From Clostridium thermosuccinogenes (GTDB lineage: Bacteria > Bacillota > Clostridia > Acetivibrionales > DSM-5807): DNA of 64,000 nucleotides. Both the position numbers and the translations under genes were made by a program. Below the pieces are notes generated by a model. The model searched no databases. It was not told the origin of the DNA and was given only the letters and a program-made list of their open reading frames with translations. This document shows positions 1 through 8,493 of the stretch, one piece after another. Location: positions 1,389,665-1,453,664 of the forward strand of contig NZ_CP021850.1 of the NCBI RefSeq assembly GCF_002896855.1, in the 5' to 3' direction. Positions within the stretch are counted from its first letter, which is position 1, and every line of letters begins with the position of its first letter.

Positions 1-2
1 AA

Positions 3-1109
3 ATGAGTGCAGAGTTAATCCATGCATTGGAGCAGTTGGAAAAGGAAAAGGGTATTAATAAGGAGACTTTGATCAGTGCTATAGAGGCAGCACTGATAAC
101 AGCATATAAGAAGAACTTCGGATCGACCCAGAATGTGAGAGTCAGCATTGACAGCAAAACGGGCGATGTGAAGGTTTTTGCACTTAAAAGAGTTACCAGC
201 AATCCTCAAAATGATCAGGCTGAAATTTCACTGGAGGAAGCCAAGAAAATTGATGCAAAACTTGAGGAAGATGATATCGCAGAAGTCGAGGTAACCCCAA
301 GAAAGTTCGGACGTATAGCAGCTCAGACAGCAAAGCAGGTAGTGGTGCAGAGAATAAGGGAAGCTGAAAGAGGAATAATATTCGACGAATTTTATAATAG
401 AGAAAATGATATAGTAACGGGAATTATACAGAGAATAGAGAAGAAAAATGTTATAATAGACCTTGGAAAAGCCGAAGCCCTTTTGGTACCGGCCGAACAG
501 ACTCCAGGCGAAGAATATAAGTTCAATACCAGGATAAAAGCCTATATAATTGAAGTTAAAAAGACGACAAAAGGACCTCAGATCCTGGTTTCAAGGACTC
601 ATCCCGGTTTGGTGAAGAGGCTGTTTGAACTGGAGGTTCCTGAGATTCATGACGGAACGGTGGAAATAAAGAATATTTCCCGGGAGCCTGGTTCCAGAAC
701 AAAAATTGCAGTATACTCCAAAGACAGCGATGTAGACCCGGTAGGGGCATGTGTCGGGCAGAAGGGTACGCGTGTTCAGGCTATTGTAAATGAACTTAGG
801 GGCGAGAAAATTGATATAATAAAGTGGAGCACCAACCCTGAAGAGTTTATTTCCAACAGCTTGAGCCCGGCTAAGGTGATTAGGGTGGATATAAACGAAG
901 AGGAAAAAACAGCCAAGGTAACAGTGCCGGATTACCAGCTTTCCCTCGCCATAGGCAAGGAAGGGCAGAATGTTCGCCTGGCAGCAAAGCTGACCGGATG
1001 GAAGATTGATATTAAGAGCGAGTCCCAGCTGCGGACAACGATAGAGCAGGGTCTGTTGAATTATGACGACAGCTATGTGCAGGATGAGGATGAGTTTTCT
1101 GAAAATTAA
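3..1109 (+). CDS. nusA: Transcription termination/antitermination factor NusA
   Basis: NusA binds RNA polymerase and modulates pausing, termination and antitermination. The 368-residue protein begins with the usual N-terminal RNAP-binding domain (about 1-125), followed by an S1 domain (about 135-200) and two KH domains (about 205-345, with a GACVGQKGTRVQAI motif in KH1 and AIGKEGQNVRLAA in KH2). It lacks the C-terminal acidic repeats of the E. coli protein, as is normal for Firmicutes. The start at base 3 matches the family N-terminus, so the protein is probably complete although its ribosome binding site and promoter lie outside the window. It heads the nusA-infB operon; rnpM follows after 18 bp. 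Confidence 0.97.
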   Translation: MSAELIHALEQLEKEKGINKETLISAIEAALITAYKKNFGSTQNVRVSIDSKTGDVKVFALKRVTSNPQNDQAEISLEEAKKIDAKLEEDDIAEVEVTPRKFGRIAAQTAKQVVVQRIREAERGIIFDEFYNRENDIVTGIIQRIEKKNVIIDLGKAEALLVPAEQTPGEEYKFNTRIKAYIIEVKKTTKGPQILVSRTHPGLVKRLFELEVPEIHDGTVEIKNISREPGSRTKIAVYSKDSDVDPVGACVGQKGTRVQAIVNELRGEKIDIIKWSTNPEEFISNSLSPAKVIRVDINEEEKTAKVTVPDYQLSLAIGKEGQNVRLAAKLTGWKIDIKSESQLRTTIEQGLLNYDDSYVQDEDEFSEN

Positions 1110-1127
1110 AATGATTGAGGTGTTAAG

Positions 1128-1406
1128 GTGGTAAAGCAGAAGAAGATTCCTATGAGAATGTGCCTCGGGTGCCAGGAGATGAAACCCAAACGGGAATTGA
1201 TCAGAGTGGTCAAAAATAAGGAAAATGAGATTTCGATAGATTTCACCGGCAAGAAACCCGGAAGAGGTGCTTATATTTGCAGGAACTTGGCCTGCTTTGA
1301 AAAGGCAAGGAAAGGGAAACGGCTGGAGAGAGCTTTTGAGGCTCCCATCAGTGAAGAAATTTACGAAGCCTTACACAAACAACTGGAGGAAGATAATGGC
1401 CAATAG
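1128..1406 (+). CDS. rnpM: YlxR/RnpM family RNA-binding protein
   Basis: Small basic protein of the YlxR family (92 aa), always found between nusA and infB in Firmicutes; the B. subtilis homologue has been reported to bind RNase P RNA and was renamed RnpM. The sequence shows the family signature PMRMCLGCQ near the N-terminus and KPGRGAYIC in the middle, with four cysteines of which two lie in the CxxC of the first motif. The start is a GTG preceded by a TGAGGTG-type ribosome binding site. Its last 11 bases overlap the start of the next gene, consistent with translational coupling. Confidence 0.93.
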   Translation: MVKQKKIPMRMCLGCQEMKPKRELIRVVKNKENEISIDFTGKKPGRGAYICRNLACFEKARKGKRLERAFEAPISEEIYEALHKQLEEDNGQ

Positions 1407-1722
1407 GATTTACTCCTTCATTGGGCTGGCTCAGAAAGCCGGTAAGCTGGTATCCGGAGAATTTGCATGTGAGAAAGCTGTAAAACAGGGCAAGGCATAT
1501 CTGGTTATTGTAGCCGAAGATGCTTCGGATAATACGAAGAAAATGTTCAAGGATATGTGCGAGTTCAGGAAAGTACCGATACGATTTTTTGGAGCCAAGA
1601 GCTTACTGGGAAGTTGCATAGGAAAGGGGACAAGAGCAGTAATAGTGATTTTAGGGGATGGTTTTTCTAATAAGTTAATGAAGTTGATGGATGACACGGA
1701 TGCACAAAATGGGGGTGAGTAG
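1396..1722 (+). CDS. ylxQ: Ribosomal L7Ae-like protein YlxQ
   Basis: 108-residue L7Ae/L30e/S12e/Gadd45-family protein, a kink-turn RNA-binding fold; in Firmicutes it sits between ylxR and infB and its exact role is unsettled. The motif [20 protein letters not shown] at the N-terminus and the [17 protein letters not shown] segment are typical. The reading frame is open further upstream, but the ATG at 1396 is chosen because it follows a GGAGGA site and gives the family N-terminus ([12 protein letters not shown]); it overlaps the end of rnpM. The stop is one base before the infB ATG. Confidence 0.9.
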   Translation: MANRIYSFIGLAQKAGKLVSGEFACEKAVKQGKAYLVIVAEDASDNTKKMFKDMCEFRKVPIRFFGAKSLLGSCIGKGTRAVIVILGDGFSNKLMKLMDDTDAQNGGE

Positions 1723-1723
1723 T

Positions 1724-4700
1724 ATGGAAAAATATAGAGTTTACGAATTGGCTAAGGAATTAAACACAACAAGTAAGCGCTTGATGGAGAAATTGGCTGA
1801 AATTAATATTGTAGTCAAGAATCACATGAGCCTTTTGGACGAAAAAGAGTTGGATGCTTTATATAACCATATTGGTGTGATTAGACGCGATGATACTAAA
1901 AAGGCTGATGTCGAGGAAAGAAAAACTCCTCCAGCGGTGCAGCCCAAAGCTGAAACTGCAAGAGACGTTAAAAATGCACCAAGGATTATTAGAAAAACTG
2001 AAATAATAATCGATTCAAATAACGATGGAAAAGATGAAAATTCGGATCTCAGGAATGCAAAAAAAGGTTTTGGCAAATATCAGGATAGATCAGAGCAAAA
2101 GAAGCATGGAATTATAAGAACAGCCGATTCCAATTCAGGGTTAAGGCCTGGATTTATTCGGGATACCAGACCGGTTTATCAGAAGGGTGTCAAACCTATG
2201 ACAAAAAGCGAGGATAAAAAAGAGCCTGCTAAAACAGCGGCAAAAGAACTTGATAAGGTATCAGCCAAGGATTTGGTGAAGGAGCCTGTAAAGGAACCGG
2301 CCAAAGACGCAGCAAAAGAAACGGTCAAAGAAGTGGCCAATGCCCCTGTCAATGCACCGGATAAAAAGACTGTAAAGGAAGCTGAGAAAGAACAGCCCAA
2401 GATGGAAATCAAGCAGGAGGGGAAGGCTGAAGTTCAGACCGTTCCAGAAACTCAAACTGCCGAGGATGCAAAGGCAGTAGTAAAGGAAGAGCAAAAATCT
2501 GCCGTGAATATTACACAGGAACAGAAAATAATTAAGAAAGATGAGAAGATAGAGCAAAATATGGTATCAACCAATATTAAAGAAATGGAAACCACGAAGA
2601 CGATAACAGATAATTCTTCTAAAACCGATGGTAATATAGCAGAAGGCCCAAGGAACTCCGATGTTCCCGCTGTTGAAACACAGCAGAGTGAAGCTTCCAA
2701 AGGAAAGCCGGATCAGAAAGCGAAGGACAGCTACAAGAATCAGAATGATCATCGGAAAAATGACGGGCCGAAAGGCCAGGCCGAGCAAAAACAGGGTGCC
2801 CACAAGCAGGGTGAGCATTCCAAAGGTCAGGGTAATAAACCTCATAATAATTTCAGAGGACAGAACGACCAGCAGAAGGATGCCAACAAGAGCCAGGCTG
2901 ATCAGCAGCAGAGGGATAGTCAAAAAGGCCAGCAGAGCAAACAATATAACAACCGTCAGCAAGGCGGAAATAGAGGCCAAAACGATCTGCAGGCAAATAA
3001 CTTTGACAAGCAAGGCTCAAGGCCGGCTGCCAATAGAAATACAGGCGCGCAGCGTTCTGCTTCCAGACCACTGGAAATACCAAAGCCAGATATGACACTG
3101 GTTCAGAATGAGGAAATTAACTCGCAGCGCAATGAATCAAGGCGTGAATACCAGAACAAGGATGCGGATAAGGGCGCTAAACGGGAACAGAAGAGAGAGC
3201 TTCTGAAGAATCAGATAAACGCAGGAAGAGCTAAAAAGGTTAAGCCTTTGAAGGTTGGATTGGGAGATAAAAAGGATCTTTCTGAAATCCTGTCCGACGA
3301 TTTTGTGCTGGATGAATTGTATGCCGACGATGCAAAGAAGGCTAAAAAACCTTCAAAGAAAAAGGAAAATAAGGCTGCTGCGGAAGATATCCAGAAGCAT
3401 GTTCCTCCTAAGGCAGTGCTTACATCCATTACCATTCCTGAAAGTCTGACGGTTAAGGAATTGGCGGAAGCTTTGAAGAAGACATCCACCGATGTTATTA
3501 AGAAGCTCATGAGCATGGGAGTAATGGCCACTGTAAACCAGACCATAGACTTCGATACAGCAGCAATTATTGCTGATGAGTACGGAGTAAAGGCTGAAAA
3601 GCAAGTTGTCATAAGTGACGAGGACATCCTGTTCGATGATAGTGAAGATGATCCGAAGGATCTTGTGCCAAGACCTCCGGTGGTTGTTGTAATGGGACAT
3701 GTCGACCACGGTAAGACCTCACTTCTGGATGCCATAAGGCAGGAGCATGTGGCAGAGAATGAAGCCGGTGGTATAACACAGCATATAGGTGCGTACATGG
3801 TTACCATTAACAACAGGAATATAACATTCCTGGATACACCGGGTCATGAAGCTTTCACAGCCATGAGAGCCAGAGGTGCACAGGTTACGGATATAGCTAT
3901 TCTGGTCGTGGCTGCGGATGACGGCATAATGCCTCAGACGGTTGAAGCCATAAACCATGCCAAAGCTGCCAATGTTGCCATAATTGTTGCAATTAACAAG
4001 ATAGATAAACCTGGAGCCAACCCTGAAAAGGTGAAGCAGGAGCTCACAGAGTATGGTCTGGTTCCGGAAGAGTGGGGTGGAGATGTTATAGTTGTTCCTG
4101 TATCGGCAAAGCAAAAGACCAATATAGATCTGTTGCTGGAAATGGTGCTTTTGACCGCCGATATGCTGGAGCTTAAAGCAAACCCCAACAGACAGGCAAA
4201 AGGTACTGTCATAGAAGCAAAACTGGATAAGAACAGAGGACCTATAGCTACCGTATTGGTACAGAGAGGAACTCTTAAATTGGGTGATTCCGTTGTAACC
4301 GGAACTACCGTAGGAAGGATCAGAGCTATGGTAGACGAGACAGGGCGTAGGATTAAAGCAGCCGGTCCGTCAACTCCGGTGGAGATCCTCGGATTGCCGG
4401 AAGTGCCCGAAGCGGGAGAAATCTTTTATGCCATAGAAGATGAAAAGGTTGCAAAGCATCTGGCAGAGAGGAGAAAACAGGAACTCAGGGAACAGCAGCT
4501 TAAATCCACTGCTAAGGTGTCTCTGGATGACCTCTTTAACCAGATAAAAGAAGGAAAAGTCAAGGATCTGAATATTATAGTAAAAGCGGACGTTCAAGGC
4601 TCCGTGGAAGCAGTTAAACAGTCCTTGGAGAAGTTAAGCAACGATGAAGTAAGGGTAAAAATAATACATGGAGCTGTCGGAGCGATTACGGAATCCGATG

Positions 4701-5167
4701 TCACCCTGGCCCAGGTATCCAATGCGATAATCATTGGTTTTAATGTCAGACCTGGTGCAAATGTCATGGAAGCTGCTGAAAATGCTAATGTGGATATAAG
4801 GCTGTACAGGGTAATATATAATGCCATAGAGGATATTCAGGCAGCTATGAAGGGAATGCTGGAACCGACATATAAGGAAGTTGTGCAGGGGCATGCGGAG
4901 GTAAGGCAGACCTTTAAGGTATCAGGTGTTGGTACGATTGCCGGATGCTATGTAACAGATGGAAAGGTAGTCAGAAACTCCGAAGTGAGACTGGTAAGAG
5001 ACGGAATAGTGGTATATGAAGGAAAGCTGGCTTCCCTCAAGAGATTTAAAGATGACGTTAGGGAAGTTGCCCAGGGTTATGAATGCGGAATGTCCCTGGA
5101 AAAATTCAATGACATCAAGGAAGGCGACGTTATAGAATCTTATATAATGGAAGAAATTAAACGATAA
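1724..5167 (+). CDS. infB: Translation initiation factor IF-2
   Basis: GTPase that delivers fMet-tRNA to the 30S subunit (1147 aa). An IF2_N helical domain is at residues 1-50 and a second near 570-620 ([20 protein letters not shown]). The G domain begins near residue 657 with GHVDHGKTS, followed by [13 protein letters not shown] and a SAK motif; domains II, III and the fMet-tRNA-binding C-terminal domain follow. Between the two IF2_N modules is a roughly 500-residue low-complexity linker, first rich in Lys/Glu/Ala/Pro and then in Gln/Asn/Gly/Lys, which makes the protein longer than most homologues. The ATG at 1724 is chosen over an in-frame ATG at 1691 because it follows GGGGGTGAG and gives the family N-terminus [14 protein letters not shown]. 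Confidence 0.97.
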   Translation: MEKYRVYELAKELNTTSKRLMEKLAEINIVVKNHMSLLDEKELDALYNHIGVIRRDDTKKADVEERKTPPAVQPKAETARDVKNAPRIIRKTEIIIDSNNDGKDENSDLRNAKKGFGKYQDRSEQKKHGIIRTADSNSGLRPGFIRDTRPVYQKGVKPMTKSEDKKEPAKTAAKELDKVSAKDLVKEPVKEPAKDAAKETVKEVANAPVNAPDKKTVKEAEKEQPKMEIKQEGKAEVQTVPETQTAEDAKAVVKEEQKSAVNITQEQKIIKKDEKIEQNMVSTNIKEMETTKTITDNSSKTDGNIAEGPRNSDVPAVETQQSEASKGKPDQKAKDSYKNQNDHRKNDGPKGQAEQKQGAHKQGEHSKGQGNKPHNNFRGQNDQQKDANKSQADQQQRDSQKGQQSKQYNNRQQGGNRGQNDLQANNFDKQGSRPAANRNTGAQRSASRPLEIPKPDMTLVQNEEINSQRNESRREYQNKDADKGAKREQKRELLKNQINAGRAKKVKPLKVGLGDKKDLSEILSDDFVLDELYADDAKKAKKPSKKKENKAAAEDIQKHVPPKAVLTSITIPESLTVKELAEALKKTSTDVIKKLMSMGVMATVNQTIDFDTAAIIADEYGVKAEKQVVISDEDILFDDSEDDPKDLVPRPPVVVVMGHVDHGKTSLLDAIRQEHVAENEAGGITQHIGAYMVTINNRNITFLDTPGHEAFTAMRARGAQVTDIAILVVAADDGIMPQTVEAINHAKAANVAIIVAINKIDKPGANPEKVKQELTEYGLVPEEWGGDVIVVPVSAKQKTNIDLLLEMVLLTADMLELKANPNRQAKGTVIEAKLDKNRGPIATVLVQRGTLKLGDSVVTGTTVGRIRAMVDETGRRIKAAGPSTPVEILGLPEVPEAGEIFYAIEDEKVAKHLAERRKQELREQQLKSTAKVSLDDLFNQIKEGKVKDLNIIVKADVQGSVEAVKQSLEKLSNDEVRVKIIHGAVGAITESDVTLAQVSNAIIIGFNVRPGANVMEAAENANVDIRLYRVIYNAIEDIQAAMKGMLEPTYKEVVQGHAEVRQTFKVSGVGTIAGCYVTDGKVVRNSEVRLVRDGIVVYEGKLASLKRFKDDVREVAQGYECGMSLEKFNDIKEGDVIESYIMEEIKR

Positions 5168-5278
5168 ATTATCTGAATTGCAGAAACTAGGATTGAGAAT
5201 TGTGAAAGGGGAGTGGAGCTCTATAATGCTGTACCATTCTGAATTTCCAGTTCTCAATTTCTTTAAGGAGTGTTTGTA

Positions 5279-5656
5279 ATGGTGGATAGAATAAACAGGA
5301 TATCGGAGGAAGTAAAAAGGGAAGTAAGCAACATCATAAGGAATGAGATCAAGGACCCAAGACTTCCTTCCATGGTCAGTGTTGTTTCAGCTAACGTAAC
5401 AAAGGACTTGCGTTATGCGAAGATCTACGTGAGTGTGCTGGGGACCGATGAAGAAAAGAAAAATGCGATGGAGGCGCTAAAAAGCGCGGCTGGGTTTATA
5501 CGCCGCGAGGTTGGCCGCCGCGTGCAGCTCCGCTATACTCCGGAAATGCATTTTGAGCTGGATACCTCCATTGAGCATGGTGTATATATTACAAAGCTGA
5601 TAAATGAGACGGTGAAAGATGATGATGCTAAAGGAAATAGCGGAGAAAATATCTAA
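5279..5656 (+). CDS. rbfA: Ribosome-binding factor A
   Basis: RbfA is a KH-type protein needed for maturation of the 16S rRNA 5' end and 30S assembly. The 125-residue product has the family features: N-terminal RINRISEEVKREVSNII, the IKDPRL motif, and the KIYVSV strand followed by a helix. The ATG at 5279 follows AAGGAG by 8 bases; an in-frame GTG at 5270 overlaps that ribosome binding site and is unlikely. The 111 bp before it is the longest gap in this operon and contains a dyad (ATTGAGAA at 5192 with TTCTCAAT at 5251). The 3' end overlaps nrnA. Confidence 0.95.
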   Translation: MVDRINRISEEVKREVSNIIRNEIKDPRLPSMVSVVSANVTKDLRYAKIYVSVLGTDEEKKNAMEALKSAAGFIRREVGRRVQLRYTPEMHFELDTSIEHGVYITKLINETVKDDDAKGNSGENI

Positions 5657-6644
5657 AGCAGGCAAAATTGCAATTCTGCCCCATATCTCTGCAGATGGTG
5701 ATGCTTTGGGGTCGTGCCTCGCCTTAGGCCTTGCCTTAAGGAAAGCAGGGAAGGATGTGGCTGTTTTTTCCGAAGAGGAGGTTCCTGCTGTATATGGTTT
5801 CCTTCCCGGCCTGGATATGCTGAAGGTGTATAAAAGCGGGGGCTGCGAAGCGGAGGAAACCGTATCCGGCTGCAAATCCGGAAAGGATGAATGCAGTATG
5901 GATATCATGCCTTTCGATTTGGTGATAGCCCTGGACACCGGTGATATGGATCGCCTTGGAAAAAGGGCTGCCCTATTTAACTCTACTGAAAATACTGTAA
6001 ATATAGATCATCACACCACCAATACGGAGTTCGCCGCGATTAATTATGTGGATGTGCATGCTTCGGCTGTCGGTGAAATTATATACCGGCTGGTGGAAAT
6101 CATGGGAATTAGCCTGGACCGGGATATTTCCACCTGCCTGTATGTTGCTATTTCAACGGATACGGGTGGATTCAGATACAGCAATACCACTTCGGATACC
6201 CATCGGATTGCGGCGAATTTGGTGGACAGAGGCATTGATGTGGCAGCAATCTCCCAGAGGGTCTTTGACTCCACTTCCCTGCCCAAGGTAAGGCTTATGG
6301 GAGAAGTGATAAATTCACTGGAATTGCTGCAGGATGGGAAGGTTGCCTTCTGCGCCGTCACCAGAGAAATGCTGGAAAAGTCAGGGGCGAAGGAAGAAGA
6401 TTGTGATGGGCTGGTGAATATTGGCAGGAATATCGAAGGCGTCGAAGTGTCAGTTTTGCTGAAGCAACTGGATCACAAGCTGGTTAAAGCAAATTTGAGA
6501 TCAAAGGAATATGTGGATGTGGCTGCTATTGCCAATATATTCAATGGCGGAGGACATAAGAGAGCTGCCGGTTTTACCTTTGAGGGACAGATAGACGATA
6601 TAAAAAACAGGATTCTGGATAAGATCGGAGAAGTGTTAAAATGA
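5619..6644 (+). CDS. nrnA: DHH-family phosphoesterase, bifunctional oligoribonuclease/pAp phosphatase NrnA
   Basis: DHH/DHHA1 phosphoesterase (341 aa) of the NrnA type, which degrades very short oligonucleotides and 3'-phosphoadenosine 5'-phosphate in Firmicutes. Visible motifs are AILPHISADGDALGS (metal-binding motif I), a DTGD motif, DHHTTNTEFA, and the C-terminal DHHA1 glycine motif NGGGHKRAAGF. A short Cys/Gly-rich insertion (about residues 79-97) separates motif I from the second aspartate motif. Three consecutive ATG codons (5619, 5622, 5625) are possible starts; the third is best spaced from a weak GGTGAAAG site. It overlaps rbfA by 38 bp and truB by 4 bp (ATGA), so translation is probably coupled. 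Confidence 0.92.
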   Translation: MMMLKEIAEKISKAGKIAILPHISADGDALGSCLALGLALRKAGKDVAVFSEEEVPAVYGFLPGLDMLKVYKSGGCEAEETVSGCKSGKDECSMDIMPFDLVIALDTGDMDRLGKRAALFNSTENTVNIDHHTTNTEFAAINYVDVHASAVGEIIYRLVEIMGISLDRDISTCLYVAISTDTGGFRYSNTTSDTHRIAANLVDRGIDVAAISQRVFDSTSLPKVRLMGEVINSLELLQDGKVAFCAVTREMLEKSGAKEEDCDGLVNIGRNIEGVEVSVLLKQLDHKLVKANLRSKEYVDVAAIANIFNGGGHKRAAGFTFEGQIDDIKNRILDKIGEVLK

Positions 6645-7549
6645 CCGCTGGGAACGTGAATGGCATACTAAACGTTATGAAACCCCCCGGCATGACTTCC
6701 TTCGATGTTGTAGCAAGCCTTCGCCGCATCCTGAAGACAAAAAAAATCGGCCATACGGGGACTCTTGACCCCGGAGCCGTGGGGGTGCTGCCTGTGTGTG
6801 TAGGCAGTGCAACAAAGGCCATAGAGTTTATGACAGAAAAGGACAAGCTATACCGTGCAGAACTGAAACTGGGCATAACCACCGATACCCAGGACATTAC
6901 CGGTCAGGTTACGGATACCAGGAAGGTTAATGTAACCAGGGAACAGGTGCTGGATGCAATCATGAGCTTTGTGGGCACTTACAGCCAGGTGCCTCCTATG
7001 TATTCCGCCGTAAAAATAAACGGGCAAAAGCTTTATGAGCTTGCCAGAAGCGGAAAGACGATAGAGAGGGAGCCCAGGGTTGTCAATATATACTATATAA
7101 ATGTAATTGACATATCGGAGGAAGATGGCAGCGTCCTTTTTGATGTGGCCTGTTCCAAAGGCACGTATATAAGGACTCTTTGCGCGGATATCGGGGAAAA
7201 GCTGGGATGCGGAGGCTGCATGTCCTTTCTTATCAGGCTGAAATCCGGGCCTTTTGACCTGGAGTCATCCCTTACCCTGGATGAAATTGAAGAGCTTTAT
7301 TCGGCAGACAGGCTGAAGGAGAAGATGTTTCATGTGGACAGAGTATTTGCCGACCTGGATGAGGTGGTGCTGAAAGAAGCTGAAATAAGGAAAATCATAA
7401 ATGGCGCAGCTGTAAGGATGTTTAAAGGTATGAAGCCCGGTGTGCAGCTTAGGATATATGATCAGGACCATAGGTTTGTCGCATTGGGTATAACGGAAAA
7501 ATACGAAGACTCTATTCTATTGAGATCAAGAAAACTATTTCTTGCGTGA
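6641..7549 (+). CDS. truB: tRNA pseudouridine(55) synthase TruB
   Basis: Makes pseudouridine at position 55 in the T-loop of tRNAs. The 302-residue protein carries the N-terminal GILNVMKPPGMTSFDVV motif and the catalytic motif GHTGTLDPGAVGVLP, with Asp43 as the expected nucleophile, then the YSAVKINGQKLYELAR and CSKGTYIRTLCADIG motifs of the TruB catalytic domain and a C-terminal PUA-like tail. Its ATG overlaps the nrnA stop as ATGA, and its end overlaps the region just before ribF. Confidence 0.96.
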   Translation: MTAGNVNGILNVMKPPGMTSFDVVASLRRILKTKKIGHTGTLDPGAVGVLPVCVGSATKAIEFMTEKDKLYRAELKLGITTDTQDITGQVTDTRKVNVTREQVLDAIMSFVGTYSQVPPMYSAVKINGQKLYELARSGKTIEREPRVVNIYYINVIDISEEDGSVLFDVACSKGTYIRTLCADIGEKLGCGGCMSFLIRLKSGPFDLESSLTLDEIEELYSADRLKEKMFHVDRVFADLDEVVLKEAEIRKIINGAAVRMFKGMKPGVQLRIYDQDHRFVALGITEKYEDSILLRSRKLFLA

Positions 7550-7557
7550 GGGACAAA

Positions 7558-8493
7558 ATGAAGGTTATATATAATGAGAAGGATAAGTTTAAATTTGATA
7601 CGCCTACCGGAGTGGGGCTGGGCAATTTCGACGGACTCCATGTGGGTCATATGGCCCTGATTAATACCCTTATCGAGGAGTCACAGAAAAATGGCCTTGA
7701 ATCGGTGGTGTATACCTTTGATAAGCATCCGGAAAATATCCTCAGAAAAAAGTTGATTACTCCGCTGCTTACCACCGTCAGGAAAAAGATTCAGCTTCTT
7801 CAGGAAACTCCTCTGGATTACCTCTATTTCGACAAGTTCGATGAAGCTTTTTCAAGGCTTAAGCCGGAGGAGTACGTCAAAACCGTGCTGGTGGACAGAT
7901 TGAATGTAAAGCTGGCAGTAGCCGGCTTTAACTACCGCTTTGGATATATGGGACAGGGAAATACGGAATTATTAAAAAAGCTGGGTGAAATCCATGGCTT
8001 TAAGGTGATCATCATAGAGCCTGTCAAAATAGATGATCAGATTGTGAGCAGCACGCTTATCAGAAATGAGCTTTCAAAAGGCAGAATGGATAATGTCACT
8101 AAGTATCTGGGCCGATATTACTCCATCACCGGACAGGTCTGCGGAGGAAAGCAGATAGGAAATACCATAGGCTTTCCCACCGCCAACATAGACCCGGAGG
8201 ACTATCTCATCATGCCCAGCTATGGTGTATATGTGACCAGGACGCTGCTGGACGGAGTTCTGCATGACAGTGTCACCAATGTTGGCTTAAACCCGACTTT
8301 TGGGGAGATAAAAAAACCGGCAGTGGAGACTCATATACTGGACTTCAATGAAAACATATACGGAAAGGACATCGAAGTTTTCTTCCTCAAAAAGCTGAGG
8401 GGAGAGATGAAGTTCAAAAGCGTGGATGAACTGGTAGCGCAGATGAAAAAGGATGTGCAAAATACGAGGGAGTTTTTGAAATTAAATGGCTAA
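7558..8493 (+). CDS. ribF: Bifunctional riboflavin kinase/FAD synthetase
   Basis: Converts riboflavin to FMN and FMN to FAD (311 aa). The N-terminal FAD synthetase half has the nucleotidyltransferase motif GVGLGNFDGLHVGH, and the STLIRNELSKG segment. The C-terminal flavokinase half has IGNTIGFPTANI and the NVGLNPTFG motif. The ATG at 7558 is preferred to an in-frame GTG at 7546 because a GAGGGAC ribosome binding site lies just before it and the protein begins with the typical MKVIYN. It is translationally linked to truB (8 bp gap) and overlaps hypF by 8 bp. Confidence 0.95.
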   Translation: MKVIYNEKDKFKFDTPTGVGLGNFDGLHVGHMALINTLIEESQKNGLESVVYTFDKHPENILRKKLITPLLTTVRKKIQLLQETPLDYLYFDKFDEAFSRLKPEEYVKTVLVDRLNVKLAVAGFNYRFGYMGQGNTELLKKLGEIHGFKVIIIEPVKIDDQIVSSTLIRNELSKGRMDNVTKYLGRYYSITGQVCGGKQIGNTIGFPTANIDPEDYLIMPSYGVYVTRTLLDGVLHDSVTNVGLNPTFGEIKKPAVETHILDFNENIYGKDIEVFFLKKLRGEMKFKSVDELVAQMKKDVQNTREFLKLNG

